64,000 bases of DNA from Candidatus Synechococcus calcipolaris G9 (GCF_029582805.1 NZ_JAKKUT010000002.1:310001-374000); one strand, 5' to 3'; counted from the first letter of the stretch, positions 21,288 through 30,095 are shown. Notes: a model not told the origin generated them from the sequence alone. Numbers and translations are program-made.

Positions 21288-23114
21288 ATGGTTTCTGATT
21301 CTGCTAGTCTAGTATCCCGTCAAGATCAAAGTGACTGGCAATTGTTTCGACGAGTAGTTCCCTATGCCCGTCCCTACACCTTAGCACTGGTTTTTAGTGG
21401 ACTGCTCCTCATTCCCTTGGCGGCATCCGCAGCCCTCCAACCCATTATTATTGGTCAGGCCATTTCATTCCTGCGGGGTGAAGAGAGTACCTATGCCTTT
21501 CTGAAAGCCCTTAGCCTCACCCAGGGAATTGACCTCCTCAGTTTGCTGTTATTACTCACGGTCTTAACCCGCTTTAGTCTCCAAGCGATTCAAGGGTACT
21601 GGGTACAAAAAATTGGTCAGTGGATTACGACGGATATTCGCCAAGACCTGTTTACCCATGTGAGCCAACTCTCTGCCCGCTTCTTTGATCGTACGCCCGT
21701 GGGCAAGCTAATTACCCGTCTCACCAGTGATGTGGATGCCCTAGGGGACGTCTTTGCCACCGGGGCCGTGGGGGTGATTAGTGATCTCTTTTCAATTCTG
21801 GTGGTGATTCTGACGATGTTTGTGCTGGACTGGCGACTGGCCAGCCTCCTAGTCACCTTTATCATTCCGGTGACGGGGTTAATTATTTATTTTCAGCATC
21901 GTTTTCGCCTGGCCAACTATAAGGCACGGGAAGAACTGTCCGTTCTCAATGCAAATCTCCAGGAAAATATTATTGGTATTGGTGTTGTCCAACTGTTTCG
22001 CCGGGAGGCCGTTAATAGCAATCTCTTTCGCCAGCGGAATCGTAAGTACATCAAGGAGGTGGATCGCACGATCTTTTATGATTCTGCGGTTTCGGCCACG
22101 TTGGAATGGATTGCCTTTGTGGCGATCGCCGGGGTGTTGTACCTAGGGGGTAGCTTAGTGGAGCAGGGACAGATTGATTTTGGTATCCTGGCCACCTTTA
22201 TCCTTTTTTCTCAGCGGGTATTTGACCCATTACGGCAATTAGCGGAAAAATTTACTACTGTCCAAGCTGGGTTTACGGCGGTTGAACGGATTACCGATAT
22301 TCTGAATCAACCCATTGAAATCCAGGATCCCGACTATCCCCAATGTGAGTTGAGTGGTCAGAAAGATACCGATGCCTATCTAGGGAAAGTGGAATTTAAC
22401 CATGTCTGGTTAGCCTACAAGGATGATGAATATATTCTTGAGGATCTGAACTTCACGATTCATCCAGGGGAAAAGGTGGCGATCGTTGGCCCCACTGGTG
22501 CTGGAAAAAGTTCTCTGATTCGTTTGCTCTGTCGTCTTTATGAAGCCACCCGGGGTCAAGTATTGGTGGATGGGATTGATGTACGGGATTTGCCCCAGGC
22601 AAGTCTCCGTCGCCATGTGGGGGTAATTCTCCAAGATAATTTTCTGTTCTCAGGGGATGTGAAAACCAATATTGCCCTAGGAGATGACTATAGTTTTGCC
22701 GAGATCCGGGCGATCGCCGAACAGATGAATATTTCTGCCTTTATTGAGCAACTGCCCCAAGGCTACGACACCCTATTGCGTCAACGGGGAACCAATCTTT
22801 CCGCCGGTCAGAAACAACTCCTGGCCTTCGCCCGGGTCGCCATTCGTAATCCCCGCATTCTGGTGCTAGACGAAGCCACCGCCAACTTAGACGTGGGCAC
22901 GGAAGCCATGATTCAAGCTGCCCTAGACAAACTTCTGATCAACCGTACCGCCATTATTATTGCCCATCGCCTCGCTACCATTCGCAATGTGGATCGCATT
23001 CTCGTCCTGAAACGGGGGCGGCTGATTGAACAGGGTTCCCACAATGAATTAATGGACGCCAATGGTGTCTATGCCAATCTTTACCATCTCCAATCCCTGA
23101 CGGCTTCCCAATAA
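21288..23114 (+). CDS. ABC exporter, fused membrane and ATPase domains
   Basis: 608 residues: a six-helix exporter domain (residues 1-330) and an ATPase domain with Walker A GPTGAGKSS, Q-loop VGVILQDNFLF, signature LSAGQ, Walker B ILVLDEAT and switch His in IAHRLATI. It is MsbA/multidrug-like and works as a dimer; the substrate is not clear. ATG 21288 is taken rather than the upstream TTG 21282. Short repeats lie in the promoter region. Confidence 0.92.
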   Translation: MVSDSASLVSRQDQSDWQLFRRVVPYARPYTLALVFSGLLLIPLAASAALQPIIIGQAISFLRGEESTYAFLKALSLTQGIDLLSLLLLLTVLTRFSLQAIQGYWVQKIGQWITTDIRQDLFTHVSQLSARFFDRTPVGKLITRLTSDVDALGDVFATGAVGVISDLFSILVVILTMFVLDWRLASLLVTFIIPVTGLIIYFQHRFRLANYKAREELSVLNANLQENIIGIGVVQLFRREAVNSNLFRQRNRKYIKEVDRTIFYDSAVSATLEWIAFVAIAGVLYLGGSLVEQGQIDFGILATFILFSQRVFDPLRQLAEKFTTVQAGFTAVERITDILNQPIEIQDPDYPQCELSGQKDTDAYLGKVEFNHVWLAYKDDEYILEDLNFTIHPGEKVAIVGPTGAGKSSLIRLLCRLYEATRGQVLVDGIDVRDLPQASLRRHVGVILQDNFLFSGDVKTNIALGDDYSFAEIRAIAEQMNISAFIEQLPQGYDTLLRQRGTNLSAGQKQLLAFARVAIRNPRILVLDEATANLDVGTEAMIQAALDKLLINRTAIIIAHRLATIRNVDRILVLKRGRLIEQGSHNELMDANGVYANLYHLQSLTASQ

Positions 23115-23154
23115 ATGAGATAAAGTAAACTCATGCAACTGGGGAGGTTTAGCC

Positions 23155-23403
23155 GTGTGCATCTGTGTTAATTGTGCCTACGTCGATCGCTGCCATACGT
23201 ACCATGCCGTGGAAGAGCAGCATCAACAACCCCACCTCACCGCTGACCCCACCTTTGAACCCCTTGAACCGACGATTAATGTGAATATCCGCACCATTGA
23301 CGAAGAAATTCAATTGGAGTGGGATGTGGTTGGTTGTGCCAGTTTTAGTCTAGAGTCCGGCCGCTGGGCCCAATTGCGTCCTGGAGAACTGGTTCCCACC
23401 TGA
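23155..23403 (+). CDS. ycf34: Ycf34 iron-sulfur protein
   Basis: 82 residues starting at a GTG. The N-terminus MCICVNCAYVDRCHTYHAVE carries four Cys and is diagnostic of Ycf34, a small cyanobacterial and plastid protein that binds an Fe-S cluster and affects photosynthetic electron flow. TAGCCGTG precedes the start and a GGGAGG lies just upstream. Single-gene unit after the exporter. Confidence 0.92.
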   Translation: MCICVNCAYVDRCHTYHAVEEQHQQPHLTADPTFEPLEPTINVNIRTIDEEIQLEWDVVGCASFSLESGRWAQLRPGELVPT

Positions 23404-23449
23404 ATCTTTCCCCAGTCTGAGCTTTTTCCCAGTTTCTAAACTTAAGCAC

Positions 23450-24211
23450 TCATAATTTGCGGCCGCGGTAACGCATTTGATAGCGATAACCATTTTGCTG
23501 AAAAAATAGTTTAATGTCCGGCGATCGCCCCAGGGTAATGACCGTATCTTGGCTTTCTAGGGTAAAGGCCATCCCCAACTGGTTCACTAACTCCCCACTA
23601 TAGCGACGGATGGCAATGACAATAAAGGCCCCCTTACCCTTGGCCTCTAGATCGGCGATCGCCAGGCCCATCAAGGGGGAATCCGGGGGAAGGGTAAACT
23701 GCTCAATTTGTACATCCAACTGGGTCAATAACTCAATTAAATGACTCCGTTCTGCCTTCGCTTCTAGAAAATCTAAAATGGTGGGCCGGGTAATCAACTG
23801 CACCATCCGCTGGGCACTGATACTGGCGGGCAAAATCACATGATCCGCCCCCGCCAAACGTAATTTGGGTTCAGTGGCGGGTAAATCACCCCGGGCTAAG
23901 ATGCGGAGATGGGGATTCAGCCCCCGGGCCGTTAGGGTGACAAAGACATTACTGGCATCATCGGGGAGAACCGCCGCCAAGGTAGTGGCCCGCTCAATTC
24001 CCACCGCCAAAAGTTCCGTTTCATCCATGAGGTCATCGCCGCCATGGATCAGATAGCCCTTGTGTTCCCCTTGGCGCAGATGCTCCGGGTCATTGTCAAT
24101 CACCACAAAGGTGAGACCGGCGGCGGTTAATTCACTGGCGAGACTACGCCCAAGATAACCAAAACCACAAATAATAATGTGTTGATTTAGGGCCGCCATC
24201 GCATCCGTCAT
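23450..24211 (-). CDS. RCK (TrkA-type) NAD-binding potassium regulatory protein
   Basis: 253 residues: Rossmann RCK_N domain opening with IIICGFGYLGRSLA and an RCK_C domain from about residue 150 (TQLDVQIEQFTLPPDSPLMG). No membrane segment. It is a paralogue of the cytoplasmic part of the preceding channel, sharing LTARG.NPHLRILARGDLPATEPKLRLAGADHV-like sequence in pieces. Its ATG overlaps the channel stop (TGATG), so both are made together, probably forming a mixed gating ring. Confidence 0.9.
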   Translation of the reverse strand: MTDAMAALNQHIIICGFGYLGRSLASELTAAGLTFVVIDNDPEHLRQGEHKGYLIHGGDDLMDETELLAVGIERATTLAAVLPDDASNVFVTLTARGLNPHLRILARGDLPATEPKLRLAGADHVILPASISAQRMVQLITRPTILDFLEAKAERSHLIELLTQLDVQIEQFTLPPDSPLMGLAIADLEAKGKGAFIVIAIRRYSGELVNQLGMAFTLESQDTVITLGRSPDIKLFFQQNGYRYQMRYRGRKL

Positions 24212-25317
24212 CAGCCCTTTGCTCCCCGATATTGCAACTGTCCCCGGGCACTATATTCCCGCACAAATTTAGGACTATCCTGGCAATGGCCGAGGACAAT
24301 CAGGGTATCCCCCACTTCCACAATGGGATTACTGCTGGGGGGCAAGAGGATTCCGTTATGTTTCCGTAGACCGACAATCACAAAGGCTCCCTGGCCCCGT
24401 ACCTCTAGACCCGCTAATCGCCAACCAATGTAGGGATAATTGGGGGTAATGGGTAATTCTTCTAACTGAACATCAATGTGGCCAAGAAGTTGGTTGAGGG
24501 CTTGGCGATCGCCGGTTTGTTCCAGAAAATCAATGCCACTGGGTTGCAGAATCAGATTTGCCATTTGGGTCGCACCAATGCGGGTGGGTAATACCACATG
24601 ATCGGCTCCGGCAAGGCGTAACTTTTCTTCTGTGGCGGGTAGATTGGCCCGCGCTAAAATGAGCAGATTGGCTTTGACATGGCGGGCGGTGAGGGTGATA
24701 AAGACATTCATGGTGTCATTGGGCAGAACCGTAGCCAGGGCGATCGCCCGATCAATGCCCACCATCCGTAAACAGTCTTCTTCCGTGGCACTGCCTAAAT
24801 AGGCCAGGTAGCCCAATTCCTCCGCCAGAATCACCCGTTGACTATCATTATCCAGAATAACAAAGGGGGTTTGGGTTGCCATGAGTTGCTTCGCCATGAC
24901 TTGACCAATCCGGCCAAACCCACAGACAATAACATGCTGATTGAGCTTACTAATATCGCGGGCGGCCCGCTGCACATCTAACAGTCGCTTGATTTCCCCC
25001 TCAGTGAAGATCTGCAAAACCGCACCCACAATATAAATGGCAGAGGATGTTCCCGCCACAATCACAAACATATTGAAGATACGTTGCTCCGGGGAAAGGA
25101 GGGGGTGAACTTCGCCGTAACCCACACCAAAAACGGTGATCACATACATGTAGGCGGCATCGATCGCACTCCAGCCAAAGCCCATGTAACCAAACACCGC
25201 GATCGCCATGGTGGCAATAAATAGGCCAATCCCCACCATTAACCGCTGAAGGGATTTTTTCATCGGCTGGGACTTTTCTAACCCTTGGCGCAGTCGTTCG
25301 CGTTTTTCAACGTCCAT
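24211..25317 (-). CDS. Two-helix potassium channel with RCK domain
   Basis: 368 residues, MthK-like: a first helix (LMVGIGLFIATMAIAVFGYM), pore loop with filter FGVGYGEV, a second helix (FNMFVIVAGTSSAIYIVGAV), then RCK_N (VIVCGFGRIGQVMA) and RCK_C. The filter is GVGYGE instead of the usual TVGYGD. The downstream RCK gene overlaps the stop. The first 14 codons and the upstream 89 bases are duplicated at 25867-25996, beyond the orphan antitoxin. Confidence 0.9.
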   Translation of the reverse strand: MDVEKRERLRQGLEKSQPMKKSLQRLMVGIGLFIATMAIAVFGYMGFGWSAIDAAYMYVITVFGVGYGEVHPLLSPEQRIFNMFVIVAGTSSAIYIVGAVLQIFTEGEIKRLLDVQRAARDISKLNQHVIVCGFGRIGQVMAKQLMATQTPFVILDNDSQRVILAEELGYLAYLGSATEEDCLRMVGIDRAIALATVLPNDTMNVFITLTARHVKANLLILARANLPATEEKLRLAGADHVVLPTRIGATQMANLILQPSGIDFLEQTGDRQALNQLLGHIDVQLEELPITPNYPYIGWRLAGLEVRGQGAFVIVGLRKHNGILLPPSSNPIVEVGDTLIVLGHCQDSPKFVREYSARGQLQYRGAKG

Positions 25318-25406
25318 GGGAATCGTTGCCCCAGCAGAAGGAGAGTGATTTTGACTCTAGCGGGGTCATCCTTGGGGATAATGTATCAAAACATACGAAT
25401 GGAATT
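25277..25406. repeat. 130-bp direct repeat, copy 1
   Basis: Runs from inside codon 14 of the potassium-channel gene through its start and promoter. Copy 2 is at 25867-25996, exactly 590 bases on, with no indel and about nine mismatches. The pair brackets the DUF433 gene and toxin stump. Confidence 0.95.
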
Positions 25407-25572
25407 AAAAATCCCCGTAACATTATTCATTGGTAAAATAGAGACAGATAAAATACCTTCAAGATTTCTCCCCTGCCCCCTACTATTTTCATGCCCTATG
25501 AGAATCTTGATGGATGTACCCATTAATCAGTACTACCATTTTGTTAGAGAGTAAGACGTTGACAGGCACTTT

Positions 25573-25788
25573 ATGAAGTTAGAGCGAATTACATTAAATC
25601 CAAATGTGATGGGTGGGAAGCCTTGTATTCGAGGATTGAGAGTCACTGTGGGTACCATTGTTGGCTTAGTAGCGTCTGGACAGTCTCTTGAAAACATCTT
25701 GATGGCCTATCCATATTTAGAGCGAGATGACATCCTAGCCGTATTAGCCTATGCCGCTTGGCGCGCTGAGGAATACGAAGTTAGCTAA
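25573..25788 (+). CDS. DUF433 antitoxin, orphan
   Basis: 71 residues with the DUF433 helix-turn-helix pattern: ITLNPNVMGGKPCIRGLRVTV, VASGQSLENILMAYPYLERDDI and LAYAAWRAEE. These proteins normally accompany a DUF5615 PIN-like toxin encoded directly downstream. Here only the last 25 codons of such a toxin remain. The gene lies between two 130-bp direct repeats. Confidence 0.9.
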   Translation: MKLERITLNPNVMGGKPCIRGLRVTVGTIVGLVASGQSLENILMAYPYLERDDILAVLAYAAWRAEEYEVS

Positions 25789-25790
25789 AA

Positions 25791-25871
25791 CGATTTGGGG
25801 ATGACTTAAAATCTGGAGCTTTGGTCACGGTGGACATTGAACGAGTAAGAGTCCGCATTCTTGCGATCTAA
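25791..25871 (+). pseudogene. 3' stump of DUF5615 PIN-like toxin
   Basis: In the frame beginning at 25794 the sequence reads FGDDLKSGALVTVDIERVRV and ends RILAI-stop at 25871. This matches the typical end of DUF5615 toxins. No start or N-terminal three quarters (with the catalytic Asp residues) is present: the stump begins six bases after the antitoxin stop, so an internal deletion has removed the active part. The stop codon lies at the edge of repeat copy 2. Confidence 0.75.
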
Positions 25872-25996
25872 CCCTTGGCGCAATCCTTCGCGTTTTTCAA
25901 CGTCCATGGGAATCGTGGCCCCAACAGAAGGAGAGTGATCCTGACTCTAGCGGGGTCATCCGTGGGGATAATGTATCAAAACATACGAATGAAATT
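25867..25996. repeat. 130-bp direct repeat, copy 2
   Basis: Second copy of 25277-25406, about 93% identical by eye. On the minus strand it still contains an ATG and 13 channel codons (MDVEKREGLRQGL), then runs into the toxin stump, so it cannot make a channel. Confidence 0.95.
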
Positions 25997-26087
25997 GGAA
26001 CACACCTTAGGTTTTTATTGGGTATGGCATGAGTTTTTTCTCGCCTAATTTAAGTTAAATAACATCAAATATTTATCCATTCAAAAA

Positions 26088-26173
26088 TTTAGCATGAAAT
26101 CTTTTTTAAGAAAAGCATAAAATTGTTATATTTAGCATGAAATCTTTTTTAAGAAAAGCATAAAATTGTTATA
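26088..26173. repeat. Perfect tandem duplication of a 43-bp unit
   Basis: Two identical 43-bp AT-rich units, 26088-26130 and 26131-26173, each starting TTTAGCATGAAATC. They lie in the 290-base spacer before the NACHT gene, otherwise without a visible gene. Could alter promoter spacing. Confidence 0.95.
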
Positions 26174-26285
26174 TTTTGTAAATTAAGTTACAATGAAAAT
26201 ATACAAAAAACATTAAATATTGGCAAAAATGTTTCAGTATCGTTCTAGGTCTTAATTATGATCTTAATTATGAGTTGTATAGGTT

Positions 26286-28667
26286 ATGGGCAAGCGATCG
26301 CTTCGAGCTTCGGCATCGGGTATTCAACGGGCTAAACGGGCCTTTTTTGTAAAGGGTTGGACCCAGGACAATTTAGCTGGGGAAGTGGCTCTAAAAACCC
26401 GTCAACCTATTTGGCGATTTTTCACTGGAAAACCCGTTGATCGTTATACCTTTATAGAAATTTGCTCTGTCCTAGAGTTAGAATGGCGAGACATTGCAGA
26501 TAATCCCCCGGCAGATTTTCCTGAAACTGGAACCAGTGTTCAGAAGCACTTATTAGAGATGGATGCCCTAGTGGAAAAGGTGCGCTTTCACTATCGGGAA
26601 ACGCTTGAGAGCCAGTGCGGTATCTTGCAACTTCTGGATGTTAATCGTCCGGTCAAAATCGATGACATTTATGTGGATGTCAACATTTTAGAAGAAATCG
26701 TCAGTCTCCAAAACCTTGAGATTTCTGATTTTAATAATATTGATCTTGCCCACTTCGATCGCATTGGTTTAGGAGCCGTTGACCTTAAGCAAATTCCTGG
26801 ACTTCAGGCGGTGGAAACCTATAAAAAACTTAGGGTGTTAGGTAAGCCCGGTGTCGGCAAAACCACCTTCCTAAAATATCTGGCGATTCAGTGTAATCGA
26901 GGTGAGTTTGCTAGGGATCTGGTTCCATTTTTTATATCTCTAAGAGATTTTTGTGAAGAATCAAAACAACAAGAATCAAAACAACAAGAATCAAAACAAC
27001 AAGAATCAAAACAACAAGAATCAAAACAACAAGAATCAAAACAACACAGTAGCTTCAATCTGTTTCACTACATCCATCAGGCATTCATCACCGCCGGTAT
27101 TCCTGAGTTATCGTCCCTAGATACATTATTGCAAAAAGGGCGAGTTCTCTTGTTGCTGGATGGTCTGGATGAAGTTCCTAGTAAAGACATCGCGGCTGTT
27201 GTAAACCAAATCCGCAAATTTGCCAATCGCAATCCTCGCAATCATTTTATTGCTTCTTGTCGGACAGCGGCCCAACAGTTGCAACTCCAAGGCTTTACGG
27301 ATGTAGAAATTGCCCCCTTTACCCAGGCCCAAATTACGATCTTTGCCCAAAAGTGGTTTGTTGCCGTTGCCCAAAAAACATCCCTATTATCGGGTCAGGA
27401 ACAGGCAGAGCAATTTATCGAAAAGTTAGAGCTACCGGACAATTGGCAGTTTCGTCAACTGGTGGTCACTCCCCTATTTTTGCATCTGGCCTGTTGGGTT
27501 TTTCAGGGTCGGAATACCTTTCCGATCAAGCGGACAGATTTTTATAAACAAGGGTTAGATCTCCTCTTGGGAAAATGGGATGCCACAAAAGGGATGGAAC
27601 GGGATACCCTATACCGCGACTTTTTAGTTCCCCAGAAATTAAGGCTCCTCAGTCATTTAGCCGCTATTACCTTTACCCAAGGTCAATTCTTTTTTGAACA
27701 AAGTACGCTGGAAAACTATATTAGCGATTATTTATCCACCACCTCTTACACCGATCTCCAATCCGAAGAACTAGAACTGGCCAGTAAGGCCATTCTCAAG
27801 GCGATCGAGGCCCAACACGGATTTTTAATTGAACGGGCCCGGGGGATTTTTTCCTTTTCCTATCTGGTCTTTCAGGAATATTTTACTGCCCGTAAAATTG
27901 TGGCCAATCATAATCTTCAATCCTTGGATCAGGCCCTAGGGGATTTGGTTAGTCACATTACGGATCCCCACTGGCGAGAAATCTTTCTACTCACCGCATC
28001 AATGCTGCGGAGTGCGGATTCCCTGATTCAACTCATGAAGCAACGAATTGATGCCCTGGTCTCCGAAGATTCCTATCTACAGGAATTTTTAATGTGGGTC
28101 AGCAGAAAATCCCAAACGATCCCCAGATATCCCAAACTAGCCACTACTCGGGCCTTTTATCTAGCTCTGACCCAAGCTCCCCAAATCACCAAGCACTTTA
28201 CCCTTGCCAGTACCTTAGATCAGGGAATTCTCCTGGATGCGGCCCTAGATCATTTAGTCCTGATGCAGGGAGATCGCCTCGATGTAGATGCTGTAGATGC
28301 CTGCAATAGCTCTTTGAAGTCCATTTTAGTCATGATTATCGAGCCTGGATTCGCCAAAGCTCTGGAACAGTTAAGGGAACAATTACCGGTTGATCAAAGC
28401 AGCGATCGCATCAATGAGTGGTGTGATGAATATTATGGCGTTTGGGTAGAACAACTACAGGGGGCGATCGCCAACTATCGCAATATTAGCCATCCCTGGG
28501 AATTTACGACTGATCAGCAACGTATCCTACGAAGCTATTACGACGCAAATCAACTCCTAGTGGATTGCTTAAATAGTCCCTGTGAAATCACCAAAAGCAT
28601 TCGTCAAGATATTGAAGCCACCTTGCTTTTGCCCAAGAAAGAATTAGAAGATCGAGAATGGGAATAG
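26286..28667 (+). CDS. NACHT NTPase (bacterial NLR-like) with N-terminal HTH
   Basis: 793 residues. Residues 1-75 form an HTH-like cyanobacterial domain (RAKRAFFVKGWTQDNLA). The NACHT ATPase follows with Walker A GKPGVGKTTFL (~residue 192), Walker B LLLLDGLDEVP (~290) and sensor-like FIASCRTAA. The C-terminal third is helical (LIQLMKQRIDALVSED), like the NCH2 domain of cyanobacterial NACHT proteins. Related bNACHT proteins act in phage defence. Between Walker A and B lies a repeat of six ESKQQ units. No effector domain is obvious, so the HTH or C-terminus may play that part. Neighbours are an antitoxin remnant and small stress genes. Confidence 0.88.
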   Translation: MGKRSLRASASGIQRAKRAFFVKGWTQDNLAGEVALKTRQPIWRFFTGKPVDRYTFIEICSVLELEWRDIADNPPADFPETGTSVQKHLLEMDALVEKVRFHYRETLESQCGILQLLDVNRPVKIDDIYVDVNILEEIVSLQNLEISDFNNIDLAHFDRIGLGAVDLKQIPGLQAVETYKKLRVLGKPGVGKTTFLKYLAIQCNRGEFARDLVPFFISLRDFCEESKQQESKQQESKQQESKQQESKQQESKQHSSFNLFHYIHQAFITAGIPELSSLDTLLQKGRVLLLLDGLDEVPSKDIAAVVNQIRKFANRNPRNHFIASCRTAAQQLQLQGFTDVEIAPFTQAQITIFAQKWFVAVAQKTSLLSGQEQAEQFIEKLELPDNWQFRQLVVTPLFLHLACWVFQGRNTFPIKRTDFYKQGLDLLLGKWDATKGMERDTLYRDFLVPQKLRLLSHLAAITFTQGQFFFEQSTLENYISDYLSTTSYTDLQSEELELASKAILKAIEAQHGFLIERARGIFSFSYLVFQEYFTARKIVANHNLQSLDQALGDLVSHITDPHWREIFLLTASMLRSADSLIQLMKQRIDALVSEDSYLQEFLMWVSRKSQTIPRYPKLATTRAFYLALTQAPQITKHFTLASTLDQGILLDAALDHLVLMQGDRLDVDAVDACNSSLKSILVMIIEPGFAKALEQLREQLPVDQSSDRINEWCDEYYGVWVEQLQGAIANYRNISHPWEFTTDQQRILRSYYDANQLLVDCLNSPCEITKSIRQDIEATLLLPKKELEDREWE
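26958..27047 (+). repeat. In-frame 15-bp minisatellite in the NACHT gene
   Basis: Six head-to-tail units GAATCAAAACAACAA (last one ending CAC) coding ESKQQ. Five units are identical. Unit length is a multiple of three, so slippage would change protein length but not frame. Confidence 0.97.
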
Positions 28668-28824
28668 AGCATGGACAACAAAATCAAAGCAAAGGACATA
28701 ATCAGTTGCAAAAACTAGACAAATAAAACAAATCAAACAATCAATCCAACCTAAAATATACCTGATTTCAAACAACCCCTTGCTATACTCAAGGAGAAAC
28801 ATTTCAAATAGAGTAAACACTATA

Positions 28825-29547
28825 ATGAATGCCAATGATCCTAAAAATCCGAATCGTACTATCCATCGACAGTATAAGGATTCATCAGGAATTGTTCATA
28901 CAGAATATAAAGATGCCCATGGGAACATTAGAACTGAATATCGGGATGCTCAAGGAGTATTGCACAATGATGACAATGCATTTCTCGATAGTAGCCCTGC
29001 GGAACAGCGACGCATTAATGCCGACAGTAACATCACCAAGACTGTCCTAGTTGGGATCCTTTTTGTCTTTTTTGGCAGCCTCATTGCCGGAACCGTCTAC
29101 TACATGACCCAACGCAATAATCCCCAGTCTGTCACGGTCATGAATGTGCCGGATTATGCAAAGGATGAACCCCAGCCATCTCCCCAAGCCCCCCAATCTA
29201 CGGAGACCAATATCAATATCACCTCTGAACCTAGTTCTTCCCAACCAGCCCAAGCTCCTCAGTCCAGTGAAACCAATGTAACGGTTTTACCTTCGTCCCA
29301 GTCCTCTCCCGAAGCTGCCACCCCCTCTCCAGGGCGATCGGACAGTGACATCAAGGGTGAAATCACCTCTAAGTTTCAAGCTAGCTTGCCGAATAATCGT
29401 CTCAATGTTGCCGTTCAAAATGGCAATGTCACGGTATCAGGGACAGTAGAAAAACCCGAGCAAATGCAACAGATTCAATCTTTGGCCAGCTCTGTTTCAG
29501 GAGTCAAAAATGTCAACGTGAGTGCAGCCACAGTCTCATCATTTTAG
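28825..29547 (+). CDS. Membrane-anchored BON-domain protein
   Basis: 240 residues from ATG 28825 (a longer form from 28780 is possible). The N-terminal ~70 residues hold repeated YKD/YRD motifs (RQYKDSSGIVHTEYKDAHGN, then IRTEYRDAQGVLH). A membrane helix (TVLVGILFVFFGSLIAGTVYY) follows, then a Pro/Ser/Gln-rich spacer and a C-terminal BON domain (SKFQASLPNNRLNV, NVTVSGTVEKPEQ). BON domains bind phospholipid or other envelope parts and are often stress-induced. Confidence 0.8.
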   Translation: MNANDPKNPNRTIHRQYKDSSGIVHTEYKDAHGNIRTEYRDAQGVLHNDDNAFLDSSPAEQRRINADSNITKTVLVGILFVFFGSLIAGTVYYMTQRNNPQSVTVMNVPDYAKDEPQPSPQAPQSTETNINITSEPSSSQPAQAPQSSETNVTVLPSSQSSPEAATPSPGRSDSDIKGEITSKFQASLPNNRLNVAVQNGNVTVSGTVEKPEQMQQIQSLASSVSGVKNVNVSAATVSSF

Positions 29548-29568
29548 CCCCTTGCCCCATAACAACAA

Positions 29569-29724
29569 ATGAGCGGCAGAACAGTTATGTCCAAAGATAA
29601 AAAAGACAATAAAGAGCCGAAGAAAACTAAATCTCCCTCGGATGCTACAAAAAAGGCAAAGAAAGATCCCAAGCGTCATGATGGCCCCGTACAGCGCCTA
29701 TTTGATCATTCCCGTGAAAAATAG
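29569..29724 (+). CDS. Small lysine-rich protein (51 residues)
   Basis: ATG 29569 to TAG 29724. About a third of residues are Lys (KDKKDNKEPKKTKSPSD), with a different C-terminus GPVQRLFDHSREK. Likely disordered and basic, perhaps nucleic-acid binding, but the function is unknown. ATG 29587 is an alternative start. It lies 21 bases after the BON gene and before a terminator, so the two probably form an operon. Coding is inferred from the clean frame and position only. Confidence 0.5.
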   Translation: MSGRTVMSKDKKDNKEPKKTKSPSDATKKAKKDPKRHDGPVQRLFDHSREK

Positions 29725-29840
29725 TTCTCTGGTCTAGGGTGCAAAATAACAGTCATTCTGTTTCCTTCAATCGATCCTCATAATTTATACACGCGGTAGT
29801 CTATTCCTTGGAATGATTACCGTTTCTTCATGGTTGATCT

Positions 29841-29867
29841 GACCCTAGAGTTAGGGTCTTTATTTTT
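29841..29867 (+). terminator. Terminator after BON/Lys-rich genes
   Basis: Hairpin GACCCTA (29841-29847), loop GAGT, TAGGGTC (29852-29858), followed by TTTATTTTT. Ends the 28825-29724 unit. The rest of 29725-30095 shows no convincing gene. Confidence 0.8.
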
Positions 29868-30095
29868 CAGAATTTTCAGGTCACTGGTGATGACAAGACC
29901 AAGGGAGACTGAAGAGGTATCCATTCACCCAATGTTTTATTTAGAACAGCTTATTCAGGATCAAGGGATTACAAATATAACGATTTGCATCAAAATCAAC
30001 CAACTTATACATTTCTTAGCAAATCACTCTGGAAATAAAACATCGATGTATCAAAGTAATACATAGGGTACGTTATTTACCCCTTGGTGATAGTC

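Noticed and set aside
26958-27047. CRISPR-like array in the NACHT gene
   Set aside because: Units are 15 bases without spacers and stay in frame within a coding region; it is a minisatellite.
29830-30066. 78-codon open frame on the plus strand
   Set aside because: A clear terminator hairpin (29841-29867) lies just inside its start, no ribosome site is visible and the sequence resembles no family.
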